Shown here in pieces: positions 16,201 through 25,000 of a stretch of 52,548 nucleotides of DNA. A model generated the notes under the pieces. The model saw only the letters and a program-made list of their open reading frames with translations, was not told the origin of the DNA and searched no databases. The number at the start of each line of letters is the position of its first letter. The stretch's first letter is position 1. The position numbers were made by a program, and so were the translations under genes. The stretch is from Prevotella sp. (GTDB taxonomy: Bacteria > Bacteroidota > Bacteroidia > Bacteroidales > Bacteroidaceae), in contig JAILFH010000069.1 of NCBI GenBank assembly GCA_024697645.1, positions 1 to 52,548 of the forward strand, given 5' to 3'.

Positions 16201-17426
16201 ATAGAGAGCGTAATAGGCTTTTCATTGTGGAGGAAAAGCACCAAGGAGGTTGAATCAGTAGGAGAAGAACCTTGCTCCCTGAAGAACACCATCTGCAAAT
16301 TGGCTGCCATCGGCAGAATCTCGTCCATGTGGTCGAAACCATCTGGAGGGAGGGGGAACCTGCCGAAAGGGGAAGCCCCACCCCGTCCCTCCTCCGTAGG
16401 GAGGGAGTAGCCTGCCGGGAAAAGGGAGGCTGGAGAAGGGGGAACAAGTTTCAAGAGTGAGAGCAGACGATAGAGATTAGTATCGTGTCCAAACCGAAGT
16501 GCGGCACCATGACCTTTGGCTGCAATCATCGCATCGGCATCGTCTTCGATGTTCTGCCAAAGTGAAATGGCTGCACGGGCTGGGATTCCTTCACTTTGTG
16601 GAAGAATGCCATTATTAATCGTCATACGCTCATTGTTGGCACGATAGACCGCTTGCATCTCATCGTAGGTAAACAAATCGAAGAGATTGACCGAGATTTC
16701 CACATCCTGCATATCAGTGGCAATCGTGAAGAGTTCGGAGAGTAGACGAAGTGCCTGAACTTGGGCAAATCGCTCAGAATCGAACACCTTTGAAGGGTCC
16801 TTAAACAATGAACGCATGAAGCGGTCGGGATTGACTTTAGCCTGTCGCCTTGTGCGTTTTTCCAAGGCTTTCACTTCGGGAGTATTGTTGACAATCCAAG
16901 CCATATCGGCCTCGTTGGTTGCAACATCAGGCGAAATGGCAGGTCGAAGTTGTTGGAACTGGCCCATGAATGCGAGCATACTCTTTCGGCAACGATCAAC
17001 CGTGCTCGAACGAGCCCAAACACGTGCGCCATCAGCAAAGGCTTCAGGAAATTGCTGTACCATCCGCCTGGCAATAGCCTGATGCTGACGAGCGCCCAGA
17101 GGAGTGAGTTTTCCACCATTCCCACGAGCGTTCTTCCAAACCTTCTTCAGCCGTTTGCGGGCGCTCTTCCCAAGAGAAGTCAGGTTCTTGGTGTCGCTAA
17201 ACTGTTCCAACACCCACTCATATCGGGCATCATCGGGTAGCCAGCGCGAACCGTGACGACCGTAATGGGAGATATAGAACGGTTCATAGCCATCGGGCAC
17301 CAGTTGGAGTTTTGTTGTAGGCGCAGGATAGGCATAGTAGACACCGCCCAATTGTTCAGGTGTTTTCTGCGCCTGAACCAACGACGTCAGAAAGAGGATA
17401 TATGTCAGAATGATGAATCTTCGCAT
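13293..17426 (-). CDS. histidine acid phosphatase - GH92 alpha-mannosidase fusion, with three repeat-derived inserts
   Basis: The 1377-aa protein has a signal peptide at about 1-19. Residues about 25-440 form a branch-2 histidine phosphatase: RHGSR (57-61) with the nucleophile His58, and the proton-donor motif FGHDTNL with His314-Asp315, as in AppA/Agp-type phosphatases. From about 445 to the end it is a GH92 exo-alpha-mannosidase, with TDFSMWDTYRAVHPL, HGNEPCHQIAYLFNYAGRP (expected acid Glu) and LSGNDDAGQMSAWYVF (expected base Asp) in family order. Three low-complexity inserts interrupt it: residues about 329-361, 805-889 and 963-1072. They are encoded by repeat DNA that also fills intergenic regions. 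It follows the first GH92 gene by 33 nt. Removal of phosphate from mannose caps before or after mannose release is a plausible joint function. Confidence 0.9.
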   Translation of the reverse strand: MRRFIILTYILFLTSLVQAQKTPEQLGGVYYAYPAPTTKLQLVPDGYEPFYISHYGRHGSRWLPDDARYEWVLEQFSDTKNLTSLGKSARKRLKKVWKNARGNGGKLTPLGARQHQAIARRMVQQFPEAFADGARVWARSSTVDRCRKSMLAFMGQFQQLRPAISPDVATNEADMAWIVNNTPEVKALEKRTRRQAKVNPDRFMRSLFKDPSKVFDSERFAQVQALRLLSELFTIATDMQDVEISVNLFDLFTYDEMQAVYRANNERMTINNGILPQSEGIPARAAISLWQNIEDDADAMIAAKGHGAALRFGHDTNLYRLLSLLKLVPPSPASLFPAGYSLPTEEGRGGASPFGRFPLPPDGFDHMDEILPMAANLQMVFFREQGSSPTDSTSLVLFLHNEKPITLSIPAVRKGNVDYYRWADVKGYVAERIHRFEHMRQLCALNTMVGTDQANTLSAGLFGKGSEEHGQTLPAVLVPNGQNFWTPQTQDTEQKCIAPYYYKDTHLQGFRNSHWIVGGCTQDYGSFTLATLSGPLRTSPSARATRFSHEREVSHPHYYAVELLDEHLLTELTATSHTSMMRVTPVRFTTDVESFDTIHIVVNPNSDEGLGYICIDTLRHEVYGYNPVHRIYQGWGESAGFSGHFLLRYGAADETKSLSADYKSRERLLAYGTFSGDKIFPNQLEIRQEPSPDDLTTTHHPTLAQHVGVYLTFLVPHGQQLTFTTASSFNDREGCLRNLEAEATGKTFEQMQAELADCWIDRLHTIDVYDSDTARVNQFYGALYRTSFLPREFSDVDGRFPRFGGSENSVQCSMFNVQCLENSVQSAESGVQSPESPVQGSRFKVQSSENLVSSSKFQVPSSQSSTPVNGDAAENANHNSPLSTLHSPLKYFTDFSMWDTYRAVHPLYNIICPSLSAQMMKSLVIMAEQGSWMPIFPCWNSYTAAMIGDHCASVLADAYVKGIEITRPSPQPLPVRAGSDNSILPDSSDSGQSAPSLQDKVNRQLSVDDESLGCSSRFVQNQAEPELKQESLRAKVDRAGSDNSILPDSSDSGHSTPLTNREGQGGGSSSSFYSTAYHYLRQNAFESPSPEQYKNGMGRRALDSYLKYGYIPMEDHVLDAFHTDEQTSRTLEYAYDDFCVAQLARDFGTEADYQELMRRSENWRNVINPRVGWADGRHTPSAKNKKGGEWENNQDLVHRKSYITEGATCHYSWYVPQNIPALVEVMGGTKRFEEKLDSMFEQGLYWHGNEPCHQIAYLFNYAGRPDLTKRWVRHILDTEYNDTPGGLSGNDDAGQMSAWYVFSSIGFYPVCPGTPNYELAAPTFQRVVLNLENGKQFTIEKRASNTSDGGQILLDGQPLRGTTITHSDILKGATLQY
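14212..14540. repeat. in-frame GC-rich repeat insert with a 44-bp perfect direct repeat
   Basis: This insert lies inside the GH92 domain (residues about 963-1072, between DAYVKGIEIT and FYSTAYHYLRQ). It holds two GC-rich palindromic ends and two identical 44-nt copies at 14271-14314 and 14457-14500. The copies are spaced 186 nt (62 codons) apart, so both are read in the same frame as RAGSDNSILPDSSDSG. Confidence 0.85.
14761..15015. repeat. in-frame heptamer-repeat insert in the GH92 domain
   Basis: The segment encodes about 85 residues between RFPRFGG and YFTDFSMWDTY. It consists of several different 7-bp tandem arrays: GTTCAAG/GTTCAAA, AGTCCAG/AGTCCGG, TTCAATG and TCTCCAC (reading the coding strand). 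It translates into Ser/Gln/Val/Phe-rich sequence such as GSRFKVQSSENL. The GTTCAAG-type units lie in the only orientation free of stop codons. Confidence 0.85.
16344..16443. repeat. in-frame GC-rich palindromic insert in the phosphatase domain
   Basis: About 33 Pro/Gly-rich residues (about 329-361) interrupt the phosphatase domain shortly after the HD motif. The DNA contains CCTCCGTAGGGAGGGAG and the GCCTGCCGGGAAAAGGG type also seen intergenically at about 3505-3575 and 7850-7880. Confidence 0.8.
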
Positions 17427-17459
17427 AATTCAATCGTGTATCTTAGTTTGATCATTAAT

Positions 17460-20282
17460 TCATTGTTGGGTAAATGTCTGAGGTGTAAGTTTCCAGTCGA
17501 TGCCCAGAGGATTATGGCGCATTTCGAGAACAAAGGGGAGTGGAATCTGTGCTTTAGAGTTCGTCTCAGCATTTGAATCCGAAGAATCTGGGATTGCTAT
17601 CCACATCTCCGTATTGTCAACATCGGCCCGTACATGATAAGTGGTTTCGGTTTTGCCTATTAGTCGCCAAGTGATATCGTCATAGATGAAAGTCCCTGTG
17701 GATTGTAATGCCTTAAAAGCATCGAAAGAAATGAAGCCAAAGGTCCCTTTTGCGTTGTGATGAATAGTTCCGTCGGTCTGGGGAGATAGCCAGCAGAAAT
17801 TATTAGCATGTTCTACTACGCGTCGAGGGATGCGATAGGTAGTTTTCTTGCAAGTAAGAGATAGCGTGTCGCCTTCCCATCTATAAACAAAAGGCCAAGT
17901 ACGGAACTGTCGGTTGAGGGTGAAGAAGATTTCTCCAGTTCCTTCGGGTGAAAAAGCAGATGCATTAGACTGAGAAACGATAGTTGCTCTAAGCGGTTGT
18001 TGCTGCCGTTTTTCTTTATTTTTGGCTGACTGAAGTTTATCATTCTCAGCCGAAGCAGTCTTTACAAATACCAGTTCACCGCCCTTCATCAGTTCCGTAT
18101 GAGTGATTCGAGCATTCTTGAGTTTCTTTCCATTAAACGTCACCGAATGGAAAGTGTCGCCAGCGCCAATAGTAGAAACGTGGAGGGTGCGACCATTAGA
18201 CAAAGTGAACGTATAAGACGGGAGTATCGGCAGACTGAGAAGATAGTAGTCTGTGCCTGCATTAGGATAGAAGCCCATCATGTGGAAAGCCAACCACGAC
18301 GACATTGCACCCGAATCATCATTGCCGGGCAAACCATCGGGAGCATCAGTATAATGGTCACGAATAATCTGATGGATGCGCTGTGAACTAAGGTCAGGAC
18401 GGCCAATCCAATGATAGAGACAAGGAGTGAGGAACGATGGTTCGTTCTGCACGTTGTAGTAGCCTTTCTCAAAGAAAAGGTCGAGACGCTGTCGGAAGGC
18501 CTTTTTCCCTCCACAAGCACGGATGAGACCAGGAACATCGTGAGGAATGCTCAGAGAATACTCTTCGGAAGTGGCCTCATAGAAGAACGTTGACCACCAA
18601 GGCAGATACCAGGGCGCAACTTTTGTGACAGGCGTGTAGGGAATCGTGGGATGGAACACCTTTGAACGACCCCAGGGCACTGAGTCCATCCAACGCCCAT
18701 CTGCATCCTTCGGAAGGATGAATCCTCGCATATCATCCCATTCAAAATCGCTACGCCAAAGATTTTTCCAGTTGCGGGACTTCGCCATGTATTCCTTGTA
18801 GACAGCCTTCTTGCCAAGTCCTTGAGCCACTTGTGCAATGCACCAATCGTTGAAGGCGTATTCCACAGTTCGGTTTCCTGCGCGGTCGATACCATAAGGA
18901 ATATAACCGAGACGATTATACTCGGTAAGTCCTCCCCTGCCCTCTTTCTCGTCGTCAGCGGGAGGAACTGTGGCGTCTTTCAGCATAGCCTCAAGCGCAA
19001 GGGAATAGTCGATAACGTCCTCATTCGCCGAAGAAGATCTTCCCAGCCCCTTCGCAAAGGCATCAGCAATGACTACTTCAGCGTTAGAACCACCTTGTGT
19101 CCGTCCATTGCAGTCGCCACTGCGAGCATCAGGCAAGTAGCCCTCGCGCGTGTATATATTTAATAAGGAGTTAATAATGTCAATCTGGCGTTCGGGGCAA
19201 AGAAGTGTAAGCAAAGGCGAAGAAGTGCGGTAGGTGTCCCAAATGGCATAGAAGTCATCGTAGTAGCCTACCCCCTGCCCCTCCCTAAAGGGAAGGGGGA
19301 AAGGAGTCTCGCCTGTCTTGTCGACAGGCATGAGCATCGTATGATAAAGTGCCGTATAGAACATGCGCTTCTGCTGTTCAGAGGCAGTCAAGTGAATCTT
19401 CGAGAGTTGCTGCTCCCAAGCATTCTGCAAAAGTGGGAGTTGAGTATCGAAGCCATGAGAGGGGATGTTTCGGCGTGCCTGCTCGATGCTGACATAAGAG
19501 ATGCCTATCTTCACATTGACTAACGAGGACGTGAAGCGGAGAAAGGCATGTGAGGAGGATGTCGTGACAGCCTCATCGCCTACGAGACAAGTGTCAGAAG
19601 AGAAAGGCTGATCGGTCTGCAGGCAAAAGAAAACAGTATAAGGACCGCCATTGTTCCAACCGCCACGAATCGTAGAATAGCCCGTTACTTCGTGATTGCC
19701 GATGATTTCCAAATGAGCATCGACAAACTGCTGTCGCTCCCGAAGATTTGGAACAGTATCTTTCCCAAGGAAATGAGTTGCATCGACGAACAGACTGCCA
19801 TTCTTGGGATAACGGAAACGATAGAACGAGCAACGGTCGCTTGTGGTAATCTCGGTCTGAATGCCGTTTTCATAAGTGGTGGAATAATAACCGAGTGCAA
19901 TATCCTCATTGGCTCGCTGTTGAGGAAGCGTCAACCACCCCATATCTCTTTGAAAACAAGAATTTTCTGCAGACGACTGCGACTCCGATGTGTCTTCGGT
20001 CAGATAAGGTTGAATGAGAATGTTGCCGTATTTCTGTCCTCCACCCGTTCCACTGACATGAGTCTGTGAGAACCCGAAGACAGGTGCTGGCATCAATGCC
20101 CAGCCTGCATTCGGCAAGATGCCGCAGTCTGGTCCGGGCTTCACCATTCCGAATGGCATACAAGGTCCTGGAAACGTCCGCCCTACCCCAACACTTCCAA
20201 TGCGAGGGTCGACATACTGCCATACCTGCGCAAACGCAACTGACGACAAGATGCAGAAGAATGCCAACAAGAATTTTCTCAT
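17460..20282 (-). CDS. GH92 family exo-alpha-mannosidase (secreted)
   Basis: The protein has 940 aa when started at the ATG at 20282 (MRKFLLAFFCILSSVAFA, a signal peptide). The in-frame ATG at 20351 lies upstream of the predicted transcription start and inside a terminator, so it is rejected. Family features in order: YVDPRIGSVGVGRTFPGPCMPFGMVKPGPD, the FSQTHVSGTGGG strand, AIWDTYRTSSPL, LPDARSGDCNGRTQGGSNAE, NEPSFLTPCLYHWIGRP (acid Glu) and LPGNDDSGAMSSW (base Asp). A C-terminal extension of about 190 residues after the GH92 core is beta-rich and unassigned. A short repeat-derived stretch (19267-19312) sits in a loop. It probably shares a transcript with the phosphatase-GH92 gene 33 nt downstream and releases mannose from alpha-mannosides. 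Confidence 0.93.
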   Translation of the reverse strand: MRKFLLAFFCILSSVAFAQVWQYVDPRIGSVGVGRTFPGPCMPFGMVKPGPDCGILPNAGWALMPAPVFGFSQTHVSGTGGGQKYGNILIQPYLTEDTSESQSSAENSCFQRDMGWLTLPQQRANEDIALGYYSTTYENGIQTEITTSDRCSFYRFRYPKNGSLFVDATHFLGKDTVPNLRERQQFVDAHLEIIGNHEVTGYSTIRGGWNNGGPYTVFFCLQTDQPFSSDTCLVGDEAVTTSSSHAFLRFTSSLVNVKIGISYVSIEQARRNIPSHGFDTQLPLLQNAWEQQLSKIHLTASEQQKRMFYTALYHTMLMPVDKTGETPFPLPFREGQGVGYYDDFYAIWDTYRTSSPLLTLLCPERQIDIINSLLNIYTREGYLPDARSGDCNGRTQGGSNAEVVIADAFAKGLGRSSSANEDVIDYSLALEAMLKDATVPPADDEKEGRGGLTEYNRLGYIPYGIDRAGNRTVEYAFNDWCIAQVAQGLGKKAVYKEYMAKSRNWKNLWRSDFEWDDMRGFILPKDADGRWMDSVPWGRSKVFHPTIPYTPVTKVAPWYLPWWSTFFYEATSEEYSLSIPHDVPGLIRACGGKKAFRQRLDLFFEKGYYNVQNEPSFLTPCLYHWIGRPDLSSQRIHQIIRDHYTDAPDGLPGNDDSGAMSSWLAFHMMGFYPNAGTDYYLLSLPILPSYTFTLSNGRTLHVSTIGAGDTFHSVTFNGKKLKNARITHTELMKGGELVFVKTASAENDKLQSAKNKEKRQQQPLRATIVSQSNASAFSPEGTGEIFFTLNRQFRTWPFVYRWEGDTLSLTCKKTTYRIPRRVVEHANNFCWLSPQTDGTIHHNAKGTFGFISFDAFKALQSTGTFIYDDITWRLIGKTETTYHVRADVDNTEMWIAIPDSSDSNAETNSKAQIPLPFVLEMRHNPLGIDWKLTPQTFTQQ
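19267..19312. repeat. short in-frame GC-rich palindrome inside the GH92 gene
   Basis: CCCTCCCTAAAGGGAAGGGGG and its flanks encode TPFPLPFREGQGVG just before YYDDFYAIWDTYR. It is the shortest of the coding inserts and belongs to the same palindrome family. Confidence 0.7.
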
Positions 20283-20306
20283 TCTTTCATGTAATAATAG
20301 TATGTG

Positions 20307-20337
20307 CAAAGATACAATAAAAAATGGGAACAGACAA
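20307..20337 (-). promoter_or_regulatory. promoter for the GH92 gene pair
   Basis: TATCTTTG (20314-20307, minus strand) is a perfect -7 element. A CTTG lies 19 nt upstream as a weak -33 box. The start point near 20300 excludes the upstream ATG at 20351 and supports translation from 20282. Confidence 0.7.
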
Positions 20338-20354
20338 GAATCCGTTCCCATTTT
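20321..20354 (-). terminator. terminator between susD-like gene and GH92 genes
   Basis: An 11-bp stem AAAATGGGAAC/GTTCCCATTTT is followed on the minus strand by T-rich sequence. It overlaps the -33 region of the GH92 promoter, so the SusC/SusD transcript and the GH92 transcript appear to be separate or attenuated. Confidence 0.85.
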
Positions 20355-20406
20355 TATCGTTTCAGGTTTCAGGCTTCATTATTCAGCCTAAGAACCTTCA
20401 TTTCTA

Positions 20407-22029
20407 TTAATAACCAGGGTTCTGAGTCCAACCCGGATTCAGGTCGAGCATCTCCTGCTCAATAGGGAAGATACGATGACGCTTGTCGAAGTTAGCATCG
20501 GGGAAGTTCTTATAGTGTGGGAAGAACTCATCCTCGAAATGACCGAAGCGAATCATATCGTTACGACGCCAGTTCTCATCGAAGAACTCACGACCACGCT
20601 CCTCATAAATTTCCTCAAGCGAAGGCTCAGCAGAGATTTGCGGAGCACCTGCATAAGAACGAATCTGGTTGAAGAGATCCTTAGCACCGCTTTGTCCAAG
20701 ACGTGCCAGAGCCTCAGCCTTCATGAGAAGGATATCAGCATAACGGAAAAGAGGAAGGTCATTAGACTGGTTACGTCCGTTGTTATAATCGCCAGGTATG
20801 ATGAACCACTTTATAGAGTGGCAACCCTGCTGAATGGCAGCATCGTCGTTACCAACATCGATGGTGTTGTCTTCCTTAGCAAGTGTGATAGTTTCTGTAA
20901 AATGTACCTGCTGACCTTTATACATGAAAGGTTCCGATGTTGGGCGCAGTGTCTTTGGGTCACGATTGTAGATATCACCACGAAGGATACAGAGATTACG
21001 GATATCACCCTCGAGGTTGAAACGCTTCACGCACTCAGGTGTTACGACAATATTACCACCGAATGACTGTGTGAAAGGATCTGTTGAACCATAATAATTC
21101 GGCACAAGATTCTTCAACTGCTTGAAAGAGCGTGGACGAGCCCACTGGAAGCCCTGGCGGTTGATAGCGTCATAAGGCATCACATAGATGAAGTCCTCAA
21201 TCTGCCAGTTGTTGTCGTAAGAGAACTTATGAAGATAGTCAACAGAACCAAGGTTGAACTTGCCACTATTGATGATGTCATCGCAGATCTCAATACATGC
21301 GTCGAGTTTCGGATTGGCAGCAGTAGCGGCATCATACTGGTCTACAGACTCAGCAGTATAGACAGCCCAGTTGATGTAGAGCTTGGCCAATAGGGCTTCA
21401 GCCATCCAGCGGGTCGGCTTGCCATAAGTATTCTCGCTTACTTCCTCTGTAAGTGAAGGAATGATCTCCGTGAGTTCATTCTCTATCCATTCAGCTACTT
21501 CCTTACGGGGAGCACGTGTCACGGTCTCACCTTCAGTGGTAATCCGCTCAAGAATAGGTGCATCACCGAAACTGTCCATCAGAATCCATGTGAAGAAAGC
21601 ACGCATGGCGCGTGCAGGTGCCTTCATCTGGTCAGAGGCGCTACTGCCTAGGTCATCGAGGATGGTGTTTGCCTTGGTGATACCAGAAGTCAGTTCAGAA
21701 TACCAGTCGAGAGAAGCGTCTGTCGCATTACTATTGTGGAGAGCCTGATGTGCATAAGTACCACCATCATAATAACCACCATCAAAAGCGAGAGCAGTGA
21801 ACTCATCAGAAGCAAGGCACTGCGCCTCCATATAACGACGACCAAACACACCAGACAGATGGTAATAGACGTCAGCCATCTTTGCTTCAACCACAATCAT
21901 TGGGTCAACACCGGAATTCTTACTTGGGTCTTCTGTGTACTGAGAACTCGGTGTGACATCCAAATCTGTACAACTGGTAAGTGCTACGGCAAATAAGCCA
22001 GCTGCAAGAATTAATTTATTTAGTTTCAT
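20407..22029 (-). CDS. SusD/RagB-family glycan-binding lipoprotein
   Basis: The 540-aa protein has a lipoprotein signal with the lipobox LTSC (Cys20). SusD/RagB features follow: the early CTDLDVTPSSQYTE segment, TPR-like helices in the first half (MRAFFTWILMDSFGDAPIL, WMAEALLAKLYINWAVY) and the C-terminal FRYADILLMKAEALARLG, YEERGREFFDENWRRNDMIRFG and HRIFPIEQEMLDLNPG. Members cap the SusC channel outside the cell and bind the target glycan. It starts 25 nt after the SusC stop, so the two form a transporter unit. The SusD family says little about the sugar. Confidence 0.96.
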   Translation of the reverse strand: MKLNKLILAAGLFAVALTSCTDLDVTPSSQYTEDPSKNSGVDPMIVVEAKMADVYYHLSGVFGRRYMEAQCLASDEFTALAFDGGYYDGGTYAHQALHNSNATDASLDWYSELTSGITKANTILDDLGSSASDQMKAPARAMRAFFTWILMDSFGDAPILERITTEGETVTRAPRKEVAEWIENELTEIIPSLTEEVSENTYGKPTRWMAEALLAKLYINWAVYTAESVDQYDAATAANPKLDACIEICDDIINSGKFNLGSVDYLHKFSYDNNWQIEDFIYVMPYDAINRQGFQWARPRSFKQLKNLVPNYYGSTDPFTQSFGGNIVVTPECVKRFNLEGDIRNLCILRGDIYNRDPKTLRPTSEPFMYKGQQVHFTETITLAKEDNTIDVGNDDAAIQQGCHSIKWFIIPGDYNNGRNQSNDLPLFRYADILLMKAEALARLGQSGAKDLFNQIRSYAGAPQISAEPSLEEIYEERGREFFDENWRRNDMIRFGHFEDEFFPHYKNFPDANFDKRHRIFPIEQEMLDLNPGWTQNPGY

Positions 22030-22054
22030 AATCTTAAAATCTTATTAGTTGATT

Positions 22055-25000
22055 TTACTTTACAGTCACGATAGCAATACGGTTAGCGTGATTTGTATCA
22101 GCACCCTTAGCCACAATGCGTGTTACGTTCACGCCCTTGTCCTGCAAGTACTTAGCAACAGCATCAGCACGCTCCTGTGAAAGTTTCTGGTTCGCATCTT
22201 GGTTACCCTCCGGTGAAGCGTAAGCCACAATTTCTACGTTAGCACCCTTCTGAATGCCTGCAAGTTCACTTGCATTGCTAATCTCAGATGAGTTAACTGG
22301 GAATGTTACAACATATGTACTCTGAACGAAGGTCTCCTTATCCTTTCCAGGAACCTCCTTGACAACTTCCTTAATGACAGGAACTTCCTTGATCACTTCT
22401 CTGTCAACATACTGTGTCGTCGGCTTTTTCTTGGCTTTGCCACCACCGAAGTTGATCTTTACACCAACCATGAAGGTACGTGTGTGCGGATAGCGGCTCC
22501 AACGATAGTCGATACCTGGGTCAATGCCACCAAGGTTAACTTCTGGGTCAAGACCCTTATAATCAGTAATGGTGAACAGATTGTTTGCTGTACCATACAG
22601 AGTAAGATCCTGAATCCAGTCGTTGAAACAGTTGCGGAATGTGTAACTCAGAGAGAGAGACTGGAGACGGATGTATGTACCCTTCTCAATGAAGCGGTCA
22701 GATGGGAGAGAACCAGAAGCATCACCTGCTGGGAATGTGAGGAAATCCTTCAGCACGTTCTTACCATCAGAGAACATCTGTGCACTTGTGTAGTGGGCAC
22801 GTGGGCTATTATATACATCATTGCCGAATACGCCAGTGATGAATGCATTCAGGTTCCAGTTCTTATAGGTAAGGGTATTGTTCCATCCTGCGTTGAGCTT
22901 AGGCTGTGCGCAACCTGTGATAGAACGGTCCTTCAGACTGGGGTTATTGGTGGTTTCGCCAGTGCGATTACCATTCTCATCAAGCACGTAGTACTCTGAA
23001 CGTCCGTTCACGGTTCCTGCATACTGGTAAGTATAGAATGTACCGATAGGCTCACCTTCCATAATACGCTGTGTCCATCCGTCATGAGATACGCCTGATA
23101 CCATAGGATCGCCCTGTGTGAGATTCGTGGTATGGAACTGGTCATTCTGCATCTTATCCACGGTGTTCTTATTATGAGACAGGTTGATGGTGCTGTTCCA
23201 AGTGAAGTTCTTGGTCTGTACGGGAACGATGTTCAAGGTGAACTCGATACCCTTATTGGTCATCTCACCCACATTGGCGTCCATCCATCCATATATATTT
23301 TTCCCTTCGGCTGTAGAAACGGGATAACTCCAGATCAGATCCTTAGTCTTCTTGTGATAAACCTCAATGGTACCGTTGATACGGCTCTTCAAGATAGCGA
23401 AATCAAGACCGATGTTCAACATACCTGTTGTCTCCCACTTCAGGTCAGGGTTAGCATTCTTTGTAGCGGCGTATGTACGATACATCTTGCCGTCATAAGT
23501 AAATGTACCTGTAGCACCATAAGTTTCATATGATGTATAAGGATCAAAACCCATCGAGTTACCTGAGATACCATAACCTGCACGGAGTTTCAAGTTGTCG
23601 AAGAGATTCTGATTCTTCATGAAGCCCTCTTCTGTGATATTCCATGCAACAGAAGCAGATGGGAATGTACCCCAACGGTTGTTCTTACCAAATACAGAAG
23701 AACCATCGCGACGTATTGTAGCCTGAATCATATAGCGGCTGTCGAACGAGTAGTTGACACGACCGTAGAAAGAGATGTTGCGAATCTTTTCAAGATAACC
23801 GCTCTGAACAGAGTTCTGAACGCCCAGGATTGTCTGTGCATACGACATGTTATACCATGACAGATCATCGTTGTAGTAGCCTTCAACGCTCAGCCCGAAT
23901 CCGTCGTTGTTTTTCTTCTCCTCCCAAGAGTAACCAGCCATCAGATCCCACTTGCTCTTACCAACCTTGAAGCCGTAGTTCAAATAGGTCTCGAAGGTCT
24001 GCTCACGTCCGAAGTAAGTGTTACGGGTAGCCTGACCATTCTTGTTTCCGATACCCTCGAGTTGAGAGTAGCGAGTATTGTATGCACTGTATGTACTCTG
24101 GTAGTTGCTCCAAGAATAGTTCATATTCCAGAAAAATCCCTTCCAAAGTTCAAGCGATGCCTTACCAATAAACTGGTTGCGCTTCCAAATTGTCTCAGAC
24201 TTATTCTCCTCCATCAAGGCGAGTGGGTTGTAGTTCTTAGAACCGTTACCAACTGTCCATGTACCATCAGAATTCCTAATAGCATTGGTTGGAGAATAGT
24301 AGTTCATAGCATCGAGCACAGATGCGCCCTCATTGCTTGTAGGAACACCGAAATGCTTTCCATACATTGAGTTAATACCCATTGACAAAGTGAGGTGGTC
24401 CTTCAGCACCTTTGTTGAAACGAGTGAACGCAAGTTGACACGATCCATACCTGTCATCTTGATAACACCCTGACGCTTCATAAGGTTACCGCTGATCATA
24501 TAGTTGGTTCTGCCATTTCCACCATTAATGCTCAGATTATGGTTGTGGCTGATACCAGTGCGGAGCACTTCTTCCTGCCAGTCAACGTTTGCGCCACCAT
24601 CCTTCAGAGTAATACCGTTATTCTTAGCATACTCACGCAGTTCATCTGCTGTACACATATCGTAGGTATTGAGGATATTGTCAAAGGCTGCGTAACCATT
24701 ATAGGTCACGTTTGTTCTATCCTCACCGCCCTTCTTGGTCGTGATGATGATCACACCATTGGCAGCCTTAGAACCATAGATGGCTGTAGCCGTAGCATCA
24801 CGAAGCACGTCGATGCTCTCGATATCGTCTGGAGCAACAATAGAGATGTCAACACCAGGAATACCATCTACTACATAGTAAGGTGACATAGCGCCTGTAC
24901 GAAGTGTAGAAGCACCACGCAATGTAATGGTAGGAGAACCGTTAGGGTCAGCAGTAGAAGAAACTACCAATCCAGGAACCTTTCCCTGAAGCATCTGACC

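Noticed and set aside
20283..20351. N-terminal extension of the GH92 protein
   Set aside because: The extra 23 codons cover a terminator and promoter; the predicted transcript starts after them and the signal peptide begins at the later ATG.
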